Source: AWTP1-13 sp963770295
GTDB taxonomy: Bacteria; Pseudomonadota; Alphaproteobacteria; Rhizobiales; Hyphomicrobiaceae
Assembly (NCBI GenBank): GCA_963770295.1
Contig: CAVYPA010000024.1
Location: forward strand, 184,091-248,090
Direction of reading: 5' to 3'
DNA: 64,000 nt
Position 1 is the first letter of the stretch. Each line of letters begins with the position of its first letter. The notes beneath the pieces are model-generated. The model was not told the DNA's origin and did no database searches. It saw only the letters and a program-made list of their open reading frames with translations. A program made the translations under genes and the position numbers. This document shows, in pieces, positions 44,093 to 54,398 of this stretch.

Positions 44093-45710
44093 TTACTTTA
44101 GGGCCGCGCCCTGCGACGCCTCGTAGGCGTCCCGGTAGCCCCGCGCGATGCTGCGAACGCCGCGGCCAATATCCTCGTAGGCCTCGTCGGGCAGATTAGC
44201 CAAGGAAACGCGAAGGGACCAGTCGGGAGCGTCGAAGCCGCCGCCGTTTAGGAGCACAATTCCGTGAGCCTCCGCCAGGCGGAAGGCGAGATCGAGCGGA
44301 TGCACATGGCTTTTCAGGTATTCGACCGCCTCGTCGCCAATGTTTTTCCGAGCCCAGAATTCGAAATCGATTAGTCCGTAATAGGCGTCGTAGTTCGGAT
44401 TGGGAGAAAGCTGGAGACCCATCGCATCCACCAGCTTTTGGAAGCGCGTTTGCACGATGTCCTTGCAGGCCTTTTGGTAGCGCTTCTCGGCATCCATCAT
44501 TTCGCACAGCGAGAAGAGGCTCATCATCACCTGCTGCGGTAATGACAGTCCGGCCGTGTGATTGAGGGCAATGTCACGACTGTCGGCCACGATGCGATCG
44601 ATGAATTTGAGCTTGCGCGGCTCGAGCGTTATCGGTCCATAGCGCTTGTCGAGCGCCTTCAGTTGCTCCTGCGGCAGCTTGGCAATCATCTTGTCGAAGA
44701 TGTTGTCCTCTTGCACCGCGATGACGCCGAGACGCCAGCCGGTGCAGCCAAAGTATTTGGAATAAGAATAGACGCCAATGGTGTTCTCAGGCAGCTCTCC
44801 GAGCAGCGAGCGGAAATCATCGACGAACGTTCCATAAACGTCGTCGGTCAACAACATCAGATCCGGGCGCTTGGTCCTCACCAAAGTTGCAATCTTGGCA
44901 ACCGTCTCCTTGCTCATCGCCATGCCGATCGGATTGCCGGGATTGACAATAAAGAAGGCCTTGATTTTCGGATCTTCCAGCTTCTTGATTTCATCGTCTG
45001 TGTATTGAAAGCGGTTTTCCTGCGGCGCTTTGATTTGCACCATTTTGAGGTCGTAGTCTTCGAGATGGGTCATCTCGAGGTAGGGCGTGAAGATAGGCGT
45101 TCCGAGCGCAATGGTGTCACCGGGGTGCAGCAGCCGATTGGCTTTCAATGATTTGAAAATATAGCACATCGCCGCGGTGCCACCCTCGACCGCGTAGAGG
45201 TCGAACTTTCCCGGCGGCCTCGGTGATCCGCACATCGCCCACATCAGGTATTCGTGCACAATTTGCTCGTTATGGACCAGCATGCGGTCGGGCACCGGGT
45301 AGTTGTCGCCGATGATCGAAATCGACGAGCTCGTGCACAAAAGCGTCGCCGTCAAATCCGAATTTCTTGGTCGCGAAGTGCAGCATCGAAGACAAGAACG
45401 CGGCACCCGGCATCTCTGCGTGCTTGGCAAGCCAGCCCTCCAGGCGCGCCGCAATGGCGTTTGCCTGGGGCATGCCGCCGATGCCGGCGGCGTGATCCAT
45501 CACCCGCTTGCTCTCGGTCATGGCAAACTGGCCGAGGAGGAAGAAACCCTCGCGCGGCGTGGTGGCGATCCAATTGGGATTTCCGCGGCCGGCATTGAGG
45601 AACGCCGATTGCGTGGTCCGCGATGCTTTCTTGGCCAGATTGATCAACTCATCCTTGATCTCGAAGGGGCTCAGCGCTTCGAATTTGCGCAGTGTGAGGA
45701 TGTCAGCCAT
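44093..45710 (-). CDS. asdA: Aspartate 4-decarboxylase (bifunctional aspartate aminotransferase), one-base frameshift
   Basis: A PLP enzyme converting L-aspartate to L-alanine + CO2. Restored length is 538 aa, normal for AsdA. ATG 45710 gives MADILTLRKFEALSPFEIKD; this frame is correct to FVHELVD and then should read SIIGDNYPVPDRM, but an extra base in the AAA run at 45319-45321 (TTT on the coding strand) shifts it. The rest, in the second frame, holds NPGNPIGM, LMLLTDDVYGTF and the PLP Lys in YSKYFGCTGWRLG. A single homopolymer indel in an otherwise flawless gene suggests assembly error or very recent inactivation. It is downstream of aspT on the same strand (116 bp), the classic decarboxylase-antiporter pair. 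Confidence 0.88.
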
Positions 45711-45826
45711 GATTTACTCCCGGTTCGATAGTGCTCAATGCCACTGGGGCACAATGGGTCCGCGGACGGATGCTCGATTGACGGAGGACAAGGCATTCTT
45801 ATTGGCTCGATCTCGTACCTCTCGCG

Positions 45827-47530
45827 CTAGGTCATCAACATGACCAGGACCATGCCCCAGATCGTCAGCAAGGTATTCCCGACCGCGTAGGTGACGGTGT
45901 AGCCGAGCCCCGGAATTTGGCTCTTGGCGCGATCATTGATCATGCCGAGCGAGGCCGTTGTCGTCCGCGCCCCAGAGCAGCATCCCAACACGATGGCATC
46001 GTCGAAACGGAACAGATATTTGCCCACGTACATCGCCAGGATCAGCGGCACGGTAGTGACGACGACACCCCACAGGAACAGGCTGAAGCCGAGCGCCTTC
46101 AATCCAGCAACAAAGCCCGGTCCGGACGAGATACCCACCACGGCGATGAAGACGTTGAGGCCGACCGAATTCATGAACCACACGGTGGAGGAGGGTATCC
46201 GGCCGAAGGTCGGGCGCACCGAGCGCAGCCATCCGAAGAAGAGCCCGGCAATCAAGGCCCCGCCGGAGGTGGAGAGCGTCAGCGGAACGCTGCCGATCTT
46301 GTAAACGACGGCGCCGAGCAGGGCGCCGATCGCGATTGCCGCGCCAATAAACGCCACATCCGCCACGTCGGTCGCTCGGTCTGGGTAACCCAACATTTTG
46401 GTGGCGGCCGCGATGTCCTGCGTCCGCCCGACGATGGTCACGATATCGCCGCGTTGCAACTCGGTGTTCGGCAAGATCGGAATGTCCGTGGCGGTCGCCC
46501 CTCGCGTGATCTTGCGTAGGAAGACGCCGCGCGCCCCCGGCGATTTCGCCAACTCGGCTAGCGTCTTGCCGTCGACCTCTTTGCTGGTGACGTAGACATC
46601 GACGCCCTCGACCGGTACCGCCAGCAGCTCGCGGTCGTCCACTTCTTGCGCGGCTTGCCCGATCAGGTTCACCAGCACGTCGCGCCGCCCGGCAATCGCC
46701 AGGACATCGCCTGCTTGGATTACGGCATCGGCAGTGGCATCGATGATCTTGCCACCGCGTCGTATGCGTTCAATAAAGACGCGCTCTTCCGGCAGGAACG
46801 CCTCGGCTTCCTGCACCGTTTTGCCCACGGCGCGTCCGTCTTCGGCGATCCGGTAGGCGCGCAACTCGAATTGGTACCAGGCCGTACCTGCACCACCCAA
46901 GGCTCGCTTGCCCCCATGCTTCTCCTCGTATCGCTTGCAAGCGGTCTCGAGGTCGATGCCAAGCAGGGCCGGCCCGAGCAAGGCGAGCACGAGGGCGGAC
47001 CCGACCGTGCCGAAGATGTAGGTGACGGCGTAGGCCACCGGCATGCCATCCAAAAGTTTCTTGCTTTCCTCGGGCGGCAGGCCCAAGCGATTGATCGCAT
47101 CGGTGGCAAGCCCCATCGAAGCCGAGATCGTCTGCGAACCCGCATAGAGGCCCGCGGCGGAACCGACATCGTAGCCCGCCAGCTTGGCCCCAACAAAAGC
47201 CGCGAGCAGGCAGAAGACGCAGACAACCGCGGCAAACACCGCCTGCGGAAGGCCATCCTTGGCGATGCCGCGCACGAACTGCGGGCCCACCCCGTAGCCG
47301 ATGGCGAACAGGAACATCAGGAAGAAGAAGGGCTTGAGCGGCCCAGAAACGGTGATGCCAAGCTGACCGATGAGGACCGCGGCAATCAGCGTCGCGGTCA
47401 CCGCACCAAGACCCAGGCCCTTATAGGTGAAGGACCCGAAATAGTAGCCAAGCGCCAGGGACAGGAAGATCGCAATTTCCGGATAACTTCGCAGCGTATT
47501 AACGAACCAATCGATCATGACGCGTACCAT
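45827..47530 (-). CDS. aspT: Aspartate:alanine exchanger (AspT/AAE family)
   Basis: An integral membrane antiporter of 567 residues, TC 2.A.81 family. Two sets of helices flank a cytosolic middle with two TrkA-C-like domains (RIRRGGKIIDATADAVIQAG and RGDIVTIVGRTQD). Diagnostic stretches are FAIGYGVGPQFVRGI, AGLYAGSQTISASMGLATDA and LGCCSGARTTTASLGMINDR. In AspT the uptake of aspartate against alanine is electrogenic and, with intracellular decarboxylation, generates proton-motive force. The gene precedes asdA. Start: the first ATG at 47530 is taken; ATG 47518 is equally possible. Confidence 0.93.
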   Translation of the reverse strand: MVRVMIDWFVNTLRSYPEIAIFLSLALGYYFGSFTYKGLGLGAVTATLIAAVLIGQLGITVSGPLKPFFFLMFLFAIGYGVGPQFVRGIAKDGLPQAVFAAVVCVFCLLAAFVGAKLAGYDVGSAAGLYAGSQTISASMGLATDAINRLGLPPEESKKLLDGMPVAYAVTYIFGTVGSALVLALLGPALLGIDLETACKRYEEKHGGKRALGGAGTAWYQFELRAYRIAEDGRAVGKTVQEAEAFLPEERVFIERIRRGGKIIDATADAVIQAGDVLAIAGRRDVLVNLIGQAAQEVDDRELLAVPVEGVDVYVTSKEVDGKTLAELAKSPGARGVFLRKITRGATATDIPILPNTELQRGDIVTIVGRTQDIAAATKMLGYPDRATDVADVAFIGAAIAIGALLGAVVYKIGSVPLTLSTSGGALIAGLFFGWLRSVRPTFGRIPSSTVWFMNSVGLNVFIAVVGISSGPGFVAGLKALGFSLFLWGVVVTTVPLILAMYVGKYLFRFDDAIVLGCCSGARTTTASLGMINDRAKSQIPGLGYTVTYAVGNTLLTIWGMVLVMLMT

Positions 47531-47584
47531 CCATACTTACAAAACCGTGACATCAATCCACGCGTTTCCAGCCAACACCCCACT

Positions 47585-50322
47585 TCAGGCGGCCCGCTTC
47601 GGGGCCGGGCCGACCCGCTTGGCCAGCGCGTCGGCCCGCACCAGCTTCAGGCCTTCGGCCGCGTCGTAGCCATGAATCTCTTTGACATCGAGCTTGCGCA
47701 TGAAGTCGATGGTTTCTTGCGTGATCACCTGGCCGGGCACCATGATGGGGAAACCTGGGGGGTAGGGGATCACAAAGTTGGCGGAGACCAGATCGGGACC
47801 GTTTTTGAGACGACGGTCGATTTCCGGATCGGCCAGCCGGATGTACTCACAGCCCTCGGCATCGTAGGCGCTATAGAACCCGGAGCGAATGTCGCCTTCG
47901 TTGGTTCGCTTGCCCGCGTCCTTGCGGAAGGCGGCGTGGAAATGTGAGAAGTTCGGCAGATCCGGGACATCGGTCATCAGGCTCTTCACCCGCGCATTGA
48001 ATGCCAAGCGGACGTTGGCGCCCCCCTGAGCCAACCGCTGATCGATCTCCATACTGATCTCTACCAGCACGCGAATGAGGTGCGCGACGTCACTGCGCGT
48101 GTTGTTGATGTTGGATTGCAGCAGGACGGAGTTTCGCGAGGTCTTATTGAGCTGGACGTTATAACGATTGGCCAATAGTCCCTTGAATTGGGTGCCGTCA
48201 AAACCGGCGGTGCCGCAAACCAGCGTCATGCGCGTCGGATCGAGGCAGAACTCGTCCTCATGCATGCTGCGCCGCACCACCGCCCAGTTCGATTTGGGGT
48301 CGAGGTAGTCGGTAAAGCCGCTGTGGCGATATTCGCTCGGCACCATCTGGTCGGCGCCGAGAACGTGGAAGTATTTCGAGATCAGCGGATGCTTTTTGAC
48401 GGCCTGGCGGATTGCCAATGCCACCTCGATTGCGTTGTGCACAAGCCCATAGCCTTCCAACTCCATCTGTCGTCGTGCGACGTCGAGGCTAGCGATCAAC
48501 TGCTGGTTCGGACTGGTTGAGGCGTGGGTAAACACCGCTTCGTGGAATTGCGCTTCCACGCTGTGAAACTCGACATCCTTCACCAGCAGCATCGAGCCCT
48601 GTCGCAGGGCCGACATCGACTTATGCGTGGAGTTAGTTTGATAGACGCGCAACTTGACCTTGCGGGGATCGGGAATGAGGCGGGTGCTCAATAACAGCTC
48701 GGTTGACGGCTTCGCACCCAGTTCGGCCTGCTGCTTCTCGTATTCGGCAAGCGAACTTGGATCCTTGATCCAACTCTCAATGTCGCTTGCCGCACCCATT
48801 GCCGTGCGCGGCCGCAGGAACGGAGAGAAGCGCGCGAAGCCAAACCAGGCCTCGTCCCAGAGGAAAATCATGTCTGGCTTGATCGCCAGGCACTCTTCCA
48901 TCACCCGTCGGGTATTGTAGATGTGGCCGTCAAACGTGCAGTTCGTCAGATCCACCATCTTGGCGCGGTGTAACCTGCCCTCGGCCTTCAGATTGAGCAG
49001 TGCCTGCTTGATCGTGCGCAGGGGTACCGCACCGTACATCGAGTATTCCGTCATCGGGAAGGCTTCGACGTAGAGCGGTTGGGCACCGCTCAGCACCATA
49101 CCGTAGTGGTGAGACTTGTGGCAGTTTCGATCCACAATCGCGATATCGCCTGGCGCCAGGAGTGCCTGCACGGCCATCTTGTTGGAGGTTGAAGTGCCGT
49201 TGGTGACAAAGAAGACGTGATCGGCACCAAAAGCGCGCGCCGCCATTTCTTGCGCCTTTTTGATATTTCCCGTTGGTTCCAGCAGACTGTCCAGTCCACC
49301 GGTTGTGGCGCTGCTCTCGGCTAGAAAAAAGTCGGGCCGTAAAACTCCCCCATATCGCGGATCCAATCGGATTTGAAAACCGATTTTCCGCGCGCGATCG
49401 GCAGTGCGTGGAAAGTGCCGATTGGTCGCTGCGCGTATTTTTTCAGATTGTTGAAAAAAGGCGTCTCATAGCGATCCTGCACGCCCTCGAGGATTGCAAG
49501 GTGTAATTCCAGAAGCTCTTCCACGGCGTAGAACACCCGCCGCAGCGACCGCGCCTCGGGGCTTCCGGCCAACGCCTCGACATCGCCATTGCAAAGCAAA
49601 TAAAGATCAAGCTCGGGTCGCACGCGCTTCAGTGTCTTTGCCAAATCCAAAGGCATGTCACCCGCGCGCTCGCGTTTGCGCACGGCCTCTGCAAGCGGCC
49701 GCAAGATGGGTGCGTCACGGCGCGACCGGAACGGAAAACCTTCGTGGATAATTGCGGCCGCGAGGTCGGGGTTGAGGATGGCCGCACAAAATGCATCTTC
49801 GAAACTGCCAACAAAAACCGGTTCATAGATGAAAGCGTCTTGCGCTCGCCGCAGCCGGCGCCATTCCCCGGCCAGCGCGGGCCAGCGCGCTGATGGCGCA
49901 CCGGTAACGATTAGAACCTCGAAGTAGGGTTGATGCGCCTCGCTGCGACCAAGCGATGGCGGCAACACGTCTGCCGTTGTCGCTTCGCCATCCTCGTGTG
50001 CGTCCCAATCGGTCGCGTGTTGACGGAAAGAGCGCGTGAGCAGGGCGCGGGTGATGCGGCGGACAAGGGTTGCAGTCGCCCGTGCGTCGTCCGCAGCAGC
50101 CTGGTCGCGCACGGCCGTGAGCAATTGCGGCCCGGGATAGGCATGGAATTCTTCGGTCGGCGTCACCTCGGCAAGGGCCGCTTCGAAGGTCGCCCGATTA
50201 CCGGATCCCTCACACCAGGCCTCGGCCAACTCGACCAGGTTTCGCCATTGGTCGCCGCGCGCACCGAGACCGGCGAAGAATTGATCGATCCGCACGGCGG
50301 CACGGTCGCCTCGCTGAGACAT
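47585..50322 (-). CDS. Orn/Lys/Arg decarboxylase (acid-inducible type), one-base frameshift
   Basis: A large PLP-dependent basic amino acid decarboxylase, about 912 aa once restored. The N-terminal part (50322 to about 49330) carries the wing/receiver-like and linker regions, ending KSDWIRDMGEFYGPTFF. There the run of six A at 49325-49330 (six T on the coding strand) should be seven, after which it reads LAESSATTGGLDSLLEPTGN. The second part has the PLP-site text TNGTSTSNKMAV, DEAWFGFARF, and the PLP Lys in STHKSMSALRQGS. Full-length conservation on both sides argues for an assembly error or very recent break. Arginine, lysine and ornithine specificity cannot be separated by eye. It lies 54 bp upstream of aspT on the same strand: part of a decarboxylation operon. 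Confidence 0.88.
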
Positions 50323-51083
50323 TTGATTTTTTCCTAGTTCGAGAAAACACTTCTACGCTCGATTGCCCGTGCATTTTAGCCGCCTCGCCGCGCGCTGCCT
50401 TTTTGCTTCGGTCAGCACGGGTTGGGCACATTGCCTTCGGCAACCGTGTGCAAAAACCATCGTTTTACAGATGCGAGCCCGCGGACATCGTGGCGACCAC
50501 CTAAAATGGATTGCGGAAAGTCCGCAGTGTCGGCGAACACCTTGCGTGTACAACGACCCGGCCGGAAAAAAACAATTTTTGATTTATCGCCCGTGCTGAT
50601 GGCCGATCACTTAAAGGTAGTGCTGCGGTGCACGCGCGGCTTTGCCAAGTGTGCGGACCGCGTGGCGTTTGTGTCAGCCGAGAAACGATTGGCTCATCGG
50701 GCGTGTTTGTGCAAACGCAAAGGGCTGGAATGATCTCGCGCCAAACGCTTTGCTTATCGCTCGCGCGCTTGCTCGGACGTTCGGTTGTGGCGGTCCGAAC
50801 ACGCGGACCGATAATCAGTCCTGCCTACCGAAAGCCGTTTCTATCGCCATCCTTGTTGGCTATGATCAATTCGGTGCTCGTCGATTGAGGTCGATGCGGG
50901 CACGCAGTTGCCGCACTGACGGGCCTTGACGAGGCCTCCGCGGAGGGCAGGTGTTTTCTTTCCGCCTTCCGAGCAGGCTGCCGGTCGGCTCTTTTTTTTC
51001 TTGTCGAGTAACACAAACCAGCAGCGCGTTCGCGTGCCTGTGAGATCGCGCCTGCGGTGTCAACGTGACAACGGAGGCCGCAT
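50323..51083. other. Divergent intergenic region, 761 bp
   Basis: Between the decarboxylase operon (minus) and the porin gene (plus); it must hold both promoters. A perfect 12-bp palindrome CCTCCGCGGAGG lies at 50935-50946, a possible operator. Further on, a weak hairpin (GCC-GGTC-GGC within 50979-50990) runs into eight T residues at 50992-50999, terminator- or attenuator-like, about 85 bp before the porin ATG. No coding sequence recognised. Confidence 0.45.
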
Positions 51084-52403
51084 ATGCCCAACCCTGCCGC
51101 CGCGCATTTGTCGCTAACCCGGTTGCTTTGGCTGGCGTTTGTCCCGGCGGCCGTGATCCTGAGCTCGGCGACGGCACGGAGCGATGAACCGGGCCGCGTC
51201 CTTGCGCCAGAGAATGCTGGCGATCGGGATTGGCGTTCGCCATTCTTCAAGGATACGACCCTCGACTTGCATCCCCGCACTTACTATTTCGTGCGTGACA
51301 ACGTCGACGGCAGCAAGAATCAGGCCTGGGCCGGCGGCGGGTGGCTCGCTTACCATTCGGGCCTGCTGGCCAACACCTTTCACATCGGTGCAACGCTTTA
51401 CACCTCGCAGCCGATTGTAGCTCCGGACAATGAAGGCGGTACGCTGCTGCTGACGAGTGAGCAGGATCCGATCAATACGCTCGGTGTCGCCTACCTCGGC
51501 GCCAAGTTCTGGGGACAAGATTTGCTGGTCGGGCGGCAAGTGGTCGACACGCCGCTGATCAACCGCCGAGATAACCGGATGATCCCCATCACCTTCGAGG
51601 GTGCAACCATTCGCTCCGATACGGGGAAAGATGCAAGGTTTGAATATATCGCCGGCTACCTGCAGCGTTTCAGACCGCGCGACAGCAACGACTTTGACAA
51701 CATTTCACAAGGCTTCGGCGTCAATGAAGTCGACGCGGGCACGCCCTTTGGCTGGTTCCGCTATCGCCCCAACGCAAACCTCTCCTTCGCGGCAGAAAAT
51801 TATTGGGTCGAAGACACCATCAACACAGGCTATGTCGAAGCCATCTATAAGTTTCCGCGCCGCACCAGCGGTCCCCAGTTTGAACTCGCCGCCAATCTGA
51901 TTACGCAAAACAGCGTCGGCGCCGATTTCATTACGGGCTCTTCGTTTTTCACCTATCAGGGTTCGGCGCGGCTGACCGTTGATTTCGGCGATCTGGCGCT
52001 CATGTTCGTGGCCTCGACCACGGGCAGGGAAAACGCCATCAATTTCCCGCTGGGGACCAAGCCCAACTACACCGACCTGCAGCAGCTGTCCTTTGACGAC
52101 GCCGGCGAGGAAGCGGCTGGCTTGGGTGCCACCCTGAAGCTCGACAAAATCGGATTGAAAGACGTTACCGCCACGGCTTACTTCGTTTGGGGATGGGACG
52201 CCATTGACCCGTCGACCAACACATCGCTCCCCAACGAGCGGGAGCTCGATCTTGCCTTGCGCTGGCAACCAAGCGACGGCCGCTGGAAGGGCTTAAGCGT
52301 CTGGGCCCGCTACGCGGACGTGTTCTCAACGGGCACCGCGCGCGACACCCAACCCGAGTTTCGTTTCATTGTCGACTACACGATACCGCTGTTGCCCCGT
52401 TAG
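51084..52403 (+). CDS. OprD-type outer-membrane porin
   Basis: A 439-residue exported protein. A signal peptide (LLWLAFVPAAVILSSATA) is followed by FFKDTTLDLHPRTYYFVRDN, the typical OprD opening strand, then many amphipathic beta strands (for example GVAYLGAKFWGQDLLVGRQ and ARFEYIAGYLQRFRPRD). The end is FRFIVDYTIPLLPR rather than a terminal aromatic. OprD channels in Pseudomonas take up basic amino acids and related compounds. Beside a basic-amino-acid decarboxylase and AspT-type exchangers it probably feeds their substrates into the periplasm. Confidence 0.88.
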   Translation: MPNPAAAHLSLTRLLWLAFVPAAVILSSATARSDEPGRVLAPENAGDRDWRSPFFKDTTLDLHPRTYYFVRDNVDGSKNQAWAGGGWLAYHSGLLANTFHIGATLYTSQPIVAPDNEGGTLLLTSEQDPINTLGVAYLGAKFWGQDLLVGRQVVDTPLINRRDNRMIPITFEGATIRSDTGKDARFEYIAGYLQRFRPRDSNDFDNISQGFGVNEVDAGTPFGWFRYRPNANLSFAAENYWVEDTINTGYVEAIYKFPRRTSGPQFELAANLITQNSVGADFITGSSFFTYQGSARLTVDFGDLALMFVASTTGRENAINFPLGTKPNYTDLQQLSFDDAGEEAAGLGATLKLDKIGLKDVTATAYFVWGWDAIDPSTNTSLPNERELDLALRWQPSDGRWKGLSVWARYADVFSTGTARDTQPEFRFIVDYTIPLLPR

Positions 52404-52627
52404 AACAGGGGTTTGGCCGAACGCGAGCCACACACACAGAGCGCTTTGACCGAGAAACGGTTGGCTGCTTTTAAAGCCGCTCACCTCAAGCGGCGGCTTG
52501 GCGAGATATCCGCGCGCCCCGCTAGGGGTTAGTCCGGATACGCATGAACAGGTCACCGCTGATACACCTCTAGCCTTGACGATTCGAAAAACATGGCCGC
52601 GAGCGGCATTTTTTCCGTAGGCTCCGC

Positions 52628-54325
52628 ATGGGATGGATAAACCAAACCGTAACGCATGCGCCTGAGATTTTCCTGCTTCTGGCGGTTGCGCTTGGTACGA
52701 TACTCGGCCGCCTGCGCATCCGTGGCTTTGCCATCGGTGCCACGGCCTGCACCTTGATGGTCGCTGTCCTGCTCGGCCAACTCGGGACCTTCGTCATCCC
52801 GCCGCTGCTCAAATCCCTGCTTTTCGGCCTTTTCGTCTTCACGATTGGCTATCGTGCGGGACCTGAATTTTTTGCTTCGTTGAGCCTGAAGACGTTGACA
52901 CAAGTTGCCCTGGCATTGGTCATGGCAATCAGCGGACTGACGTTGATCCTTATTTTTGCTCACACCTTCCATCTCGGCCCAGGTGCCGCGGCCGGGCTCG
53001 GTGCCGGCAGCCTCACGCAGACCTCGATGATGGGCACGGCATCGAGTGCACTGGAACAGCTTGGACTAGCGCCGGACTTGCTGAAGCAAGAACAGGCGAA
53101 CATTGCGGCCGGCTATGCGGTCACCTACGTCTGCGGCTATATCCTGGTCTTGCTTTACGTGCCCCTGATCGCGCCTTGGCTGATGGGCGTCAACTTAAAG
53201 CAGGAAGCGGCCAAACTGGAGGCTGCGCTCAGCGGCACTGATGCCAAGGAACCCGGTCAGCTCCTCTATCGCAAATTTCAGGCTCGCGCCTATCAGGTGA
53301 CAACGGCGGCCGGCCAAACGGTCGCAGCAGTCGAGGCCCAAATTGGTCGACGCGCCGTCATTGAGCGCATCCTGCGGTGCGACCGGGACGTGGAGCCAGA
53401 GGCCTCTACCGTGTTGGAGATGGGCGATGAAGTCCTGCTCGCGGGGCCGTCGGGCGTCGTTGTGGCAGCGACGTCGAACATAGGCCCGGAGATTGAGGGC
53501 GAAGACGTGATGCGCTCGGTGCCCGGTCAAATCGTCGAGGTCTTTGTCACGGCCCGCCATCTGCATGGTCGTACCTTGGCCGAAATTGTCGAAGAGCTCG
53601 GTGGTGCGGCACATGGCGTTTTTTTGCGCGTCTTGCTGCGGCAGGGTCATGAGGTACCCATAGGTCCAGCCACGCGCATCTATGTCGGCGACGTCATGAG
53701 CCTTGTGGGCCTCACTCGTGACCTAAACCGTGTGTTGCCAAGGGTCGGGCAGGCGCTGCGCGGCAGCGATCGAACGGACATCGCCTTTCTTGCCGGCGGG
53801 CTCGCCGTGGGTTTGCTGCTCGGCTTGGCTAGTCTGAGCCTCGGCGGCATTCCGCTGACGCTGGGTGGGGGAGGAGGCGCGCTGGTGGCCGGGCTCGTGT
53901 GCGGTTGGCTGCGCTCGCGGCGACCGACCATGGGCGCTTTCCCACCGGCAGCGCAACAATCCGTGATCGATCTCGGATTGGGTGGATTTGTCGCCGCCAT
54001 CGGCTTGGCCAGTGGACCAGCCGCCGTGGCGGCCATCGCAACGCATGGGCTCACCCTGCTGGGCGCGGGCATCGTTGTCACTCTCACCCCTCTCGTTGTC
54101 GGCACGCTGTTCGCACAGCGCGTGCTGCGCATGAACCCGGTCATCGTTTGTGGCGCGCTCGCTGGTGCCATGACCGTCGACGCCGCCGTGACCGGTGCCT
54201 GCGATGTGGCCGAAAGCCAAACGCCCGTGCTCGGCGTGGCCGTGCCCTACGCCATCGCCAACGTGCTGCTAACGGTACTGGGACCACTCATCGTCGGCTT
54301 AACGTTTGCTGGAGCGTCCCCCTAG
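52628..54325 (+). CDS. Second AspT/AAE family exchanger
   Basis: A 565-residue antiporter paralogous to AspT. It shares LLAVALGTILGRLRIRGFAI, the FTIGYRAGPEFFASL motif, GLGAGSLTQTSMMGTASSAL and CGALAGAMTVDAAVTGACDV. Two TrkA-C-like domains lie between the membrane halves (VLEMGDEVLLAGPSG and RIYVGDVMSLVGLTRD). It differs from aspT in the pore-lining SQTISASMGL/SLTQTSMMGT region, so it may exchange a different amino acid/amine pair. It starts 224 bp after the porin gene on the same strand. Confidence 0.9.
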   Translation: MGWINQTVTHAPEIFLLLAVALGTILGRLRIRGFAIGATACTLMVAVLLGQLGTFVIPPLLKSLLFGLFVFTIGYRAGPEFFASLSLKTLTQVALALVMAISGLTLILIFAHTFHLGPGAAAGLGAGSLTQTSMMGTASSALEQLGLAPDLLKQEQANIAAGYAVTYVCGYILVLLYVPLIAPWLMGVNLKQEAAKLEAALSGTDAKEPGQLLYRKFQARAYQVTTAAGQTVAAVEAQIGRRAVIERILRCDRDVEPEASTVLEMGDEVLLAGPSGVVVAATSNIGPEIEGEDVMRSVPGQIVEVFVTARHLHGRTLAEIVEELGGAAHGVFLRVLLRQGHEVPIGPATRIYVGDVMSLVGLTRDLNRVLPRVGQALRGSDRTDIAFLAGGLAVGLLLGLASLSLGGIPLTLGGGGGALVAGLVCGWLRSRRPTMGAFPPAAQQSVIDLGLGGFVAAIGLASGPAAVAAIATHGLTLLGAGIVVTLTPLVVGTLFAQRVLRMNPVIVCGALAGAMTVDAAVTGACDVAESQTPVLGVAVPYAIANVLLTVLGPLIVGLTFAGASP

Positions 54326-54398
54326 CGGAAGTTGCCGGCGATAACCAGGTACGCCCCGCCAACCCGGAAATGGTACAGCCCAGTCCTACTGAGTGGGA

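Noticed and set aside
46646..47947. 433-codon plus-strand frame opposite aspT
   Set aside because: Antisense to two well-conserved genes; composition is that of a GC-rich shadow.
52473..52492. GCCGCT/AGCGGC hairpin after the porin gene
   Set aside because: A short stem without a T-run; not enough for a terminator call.
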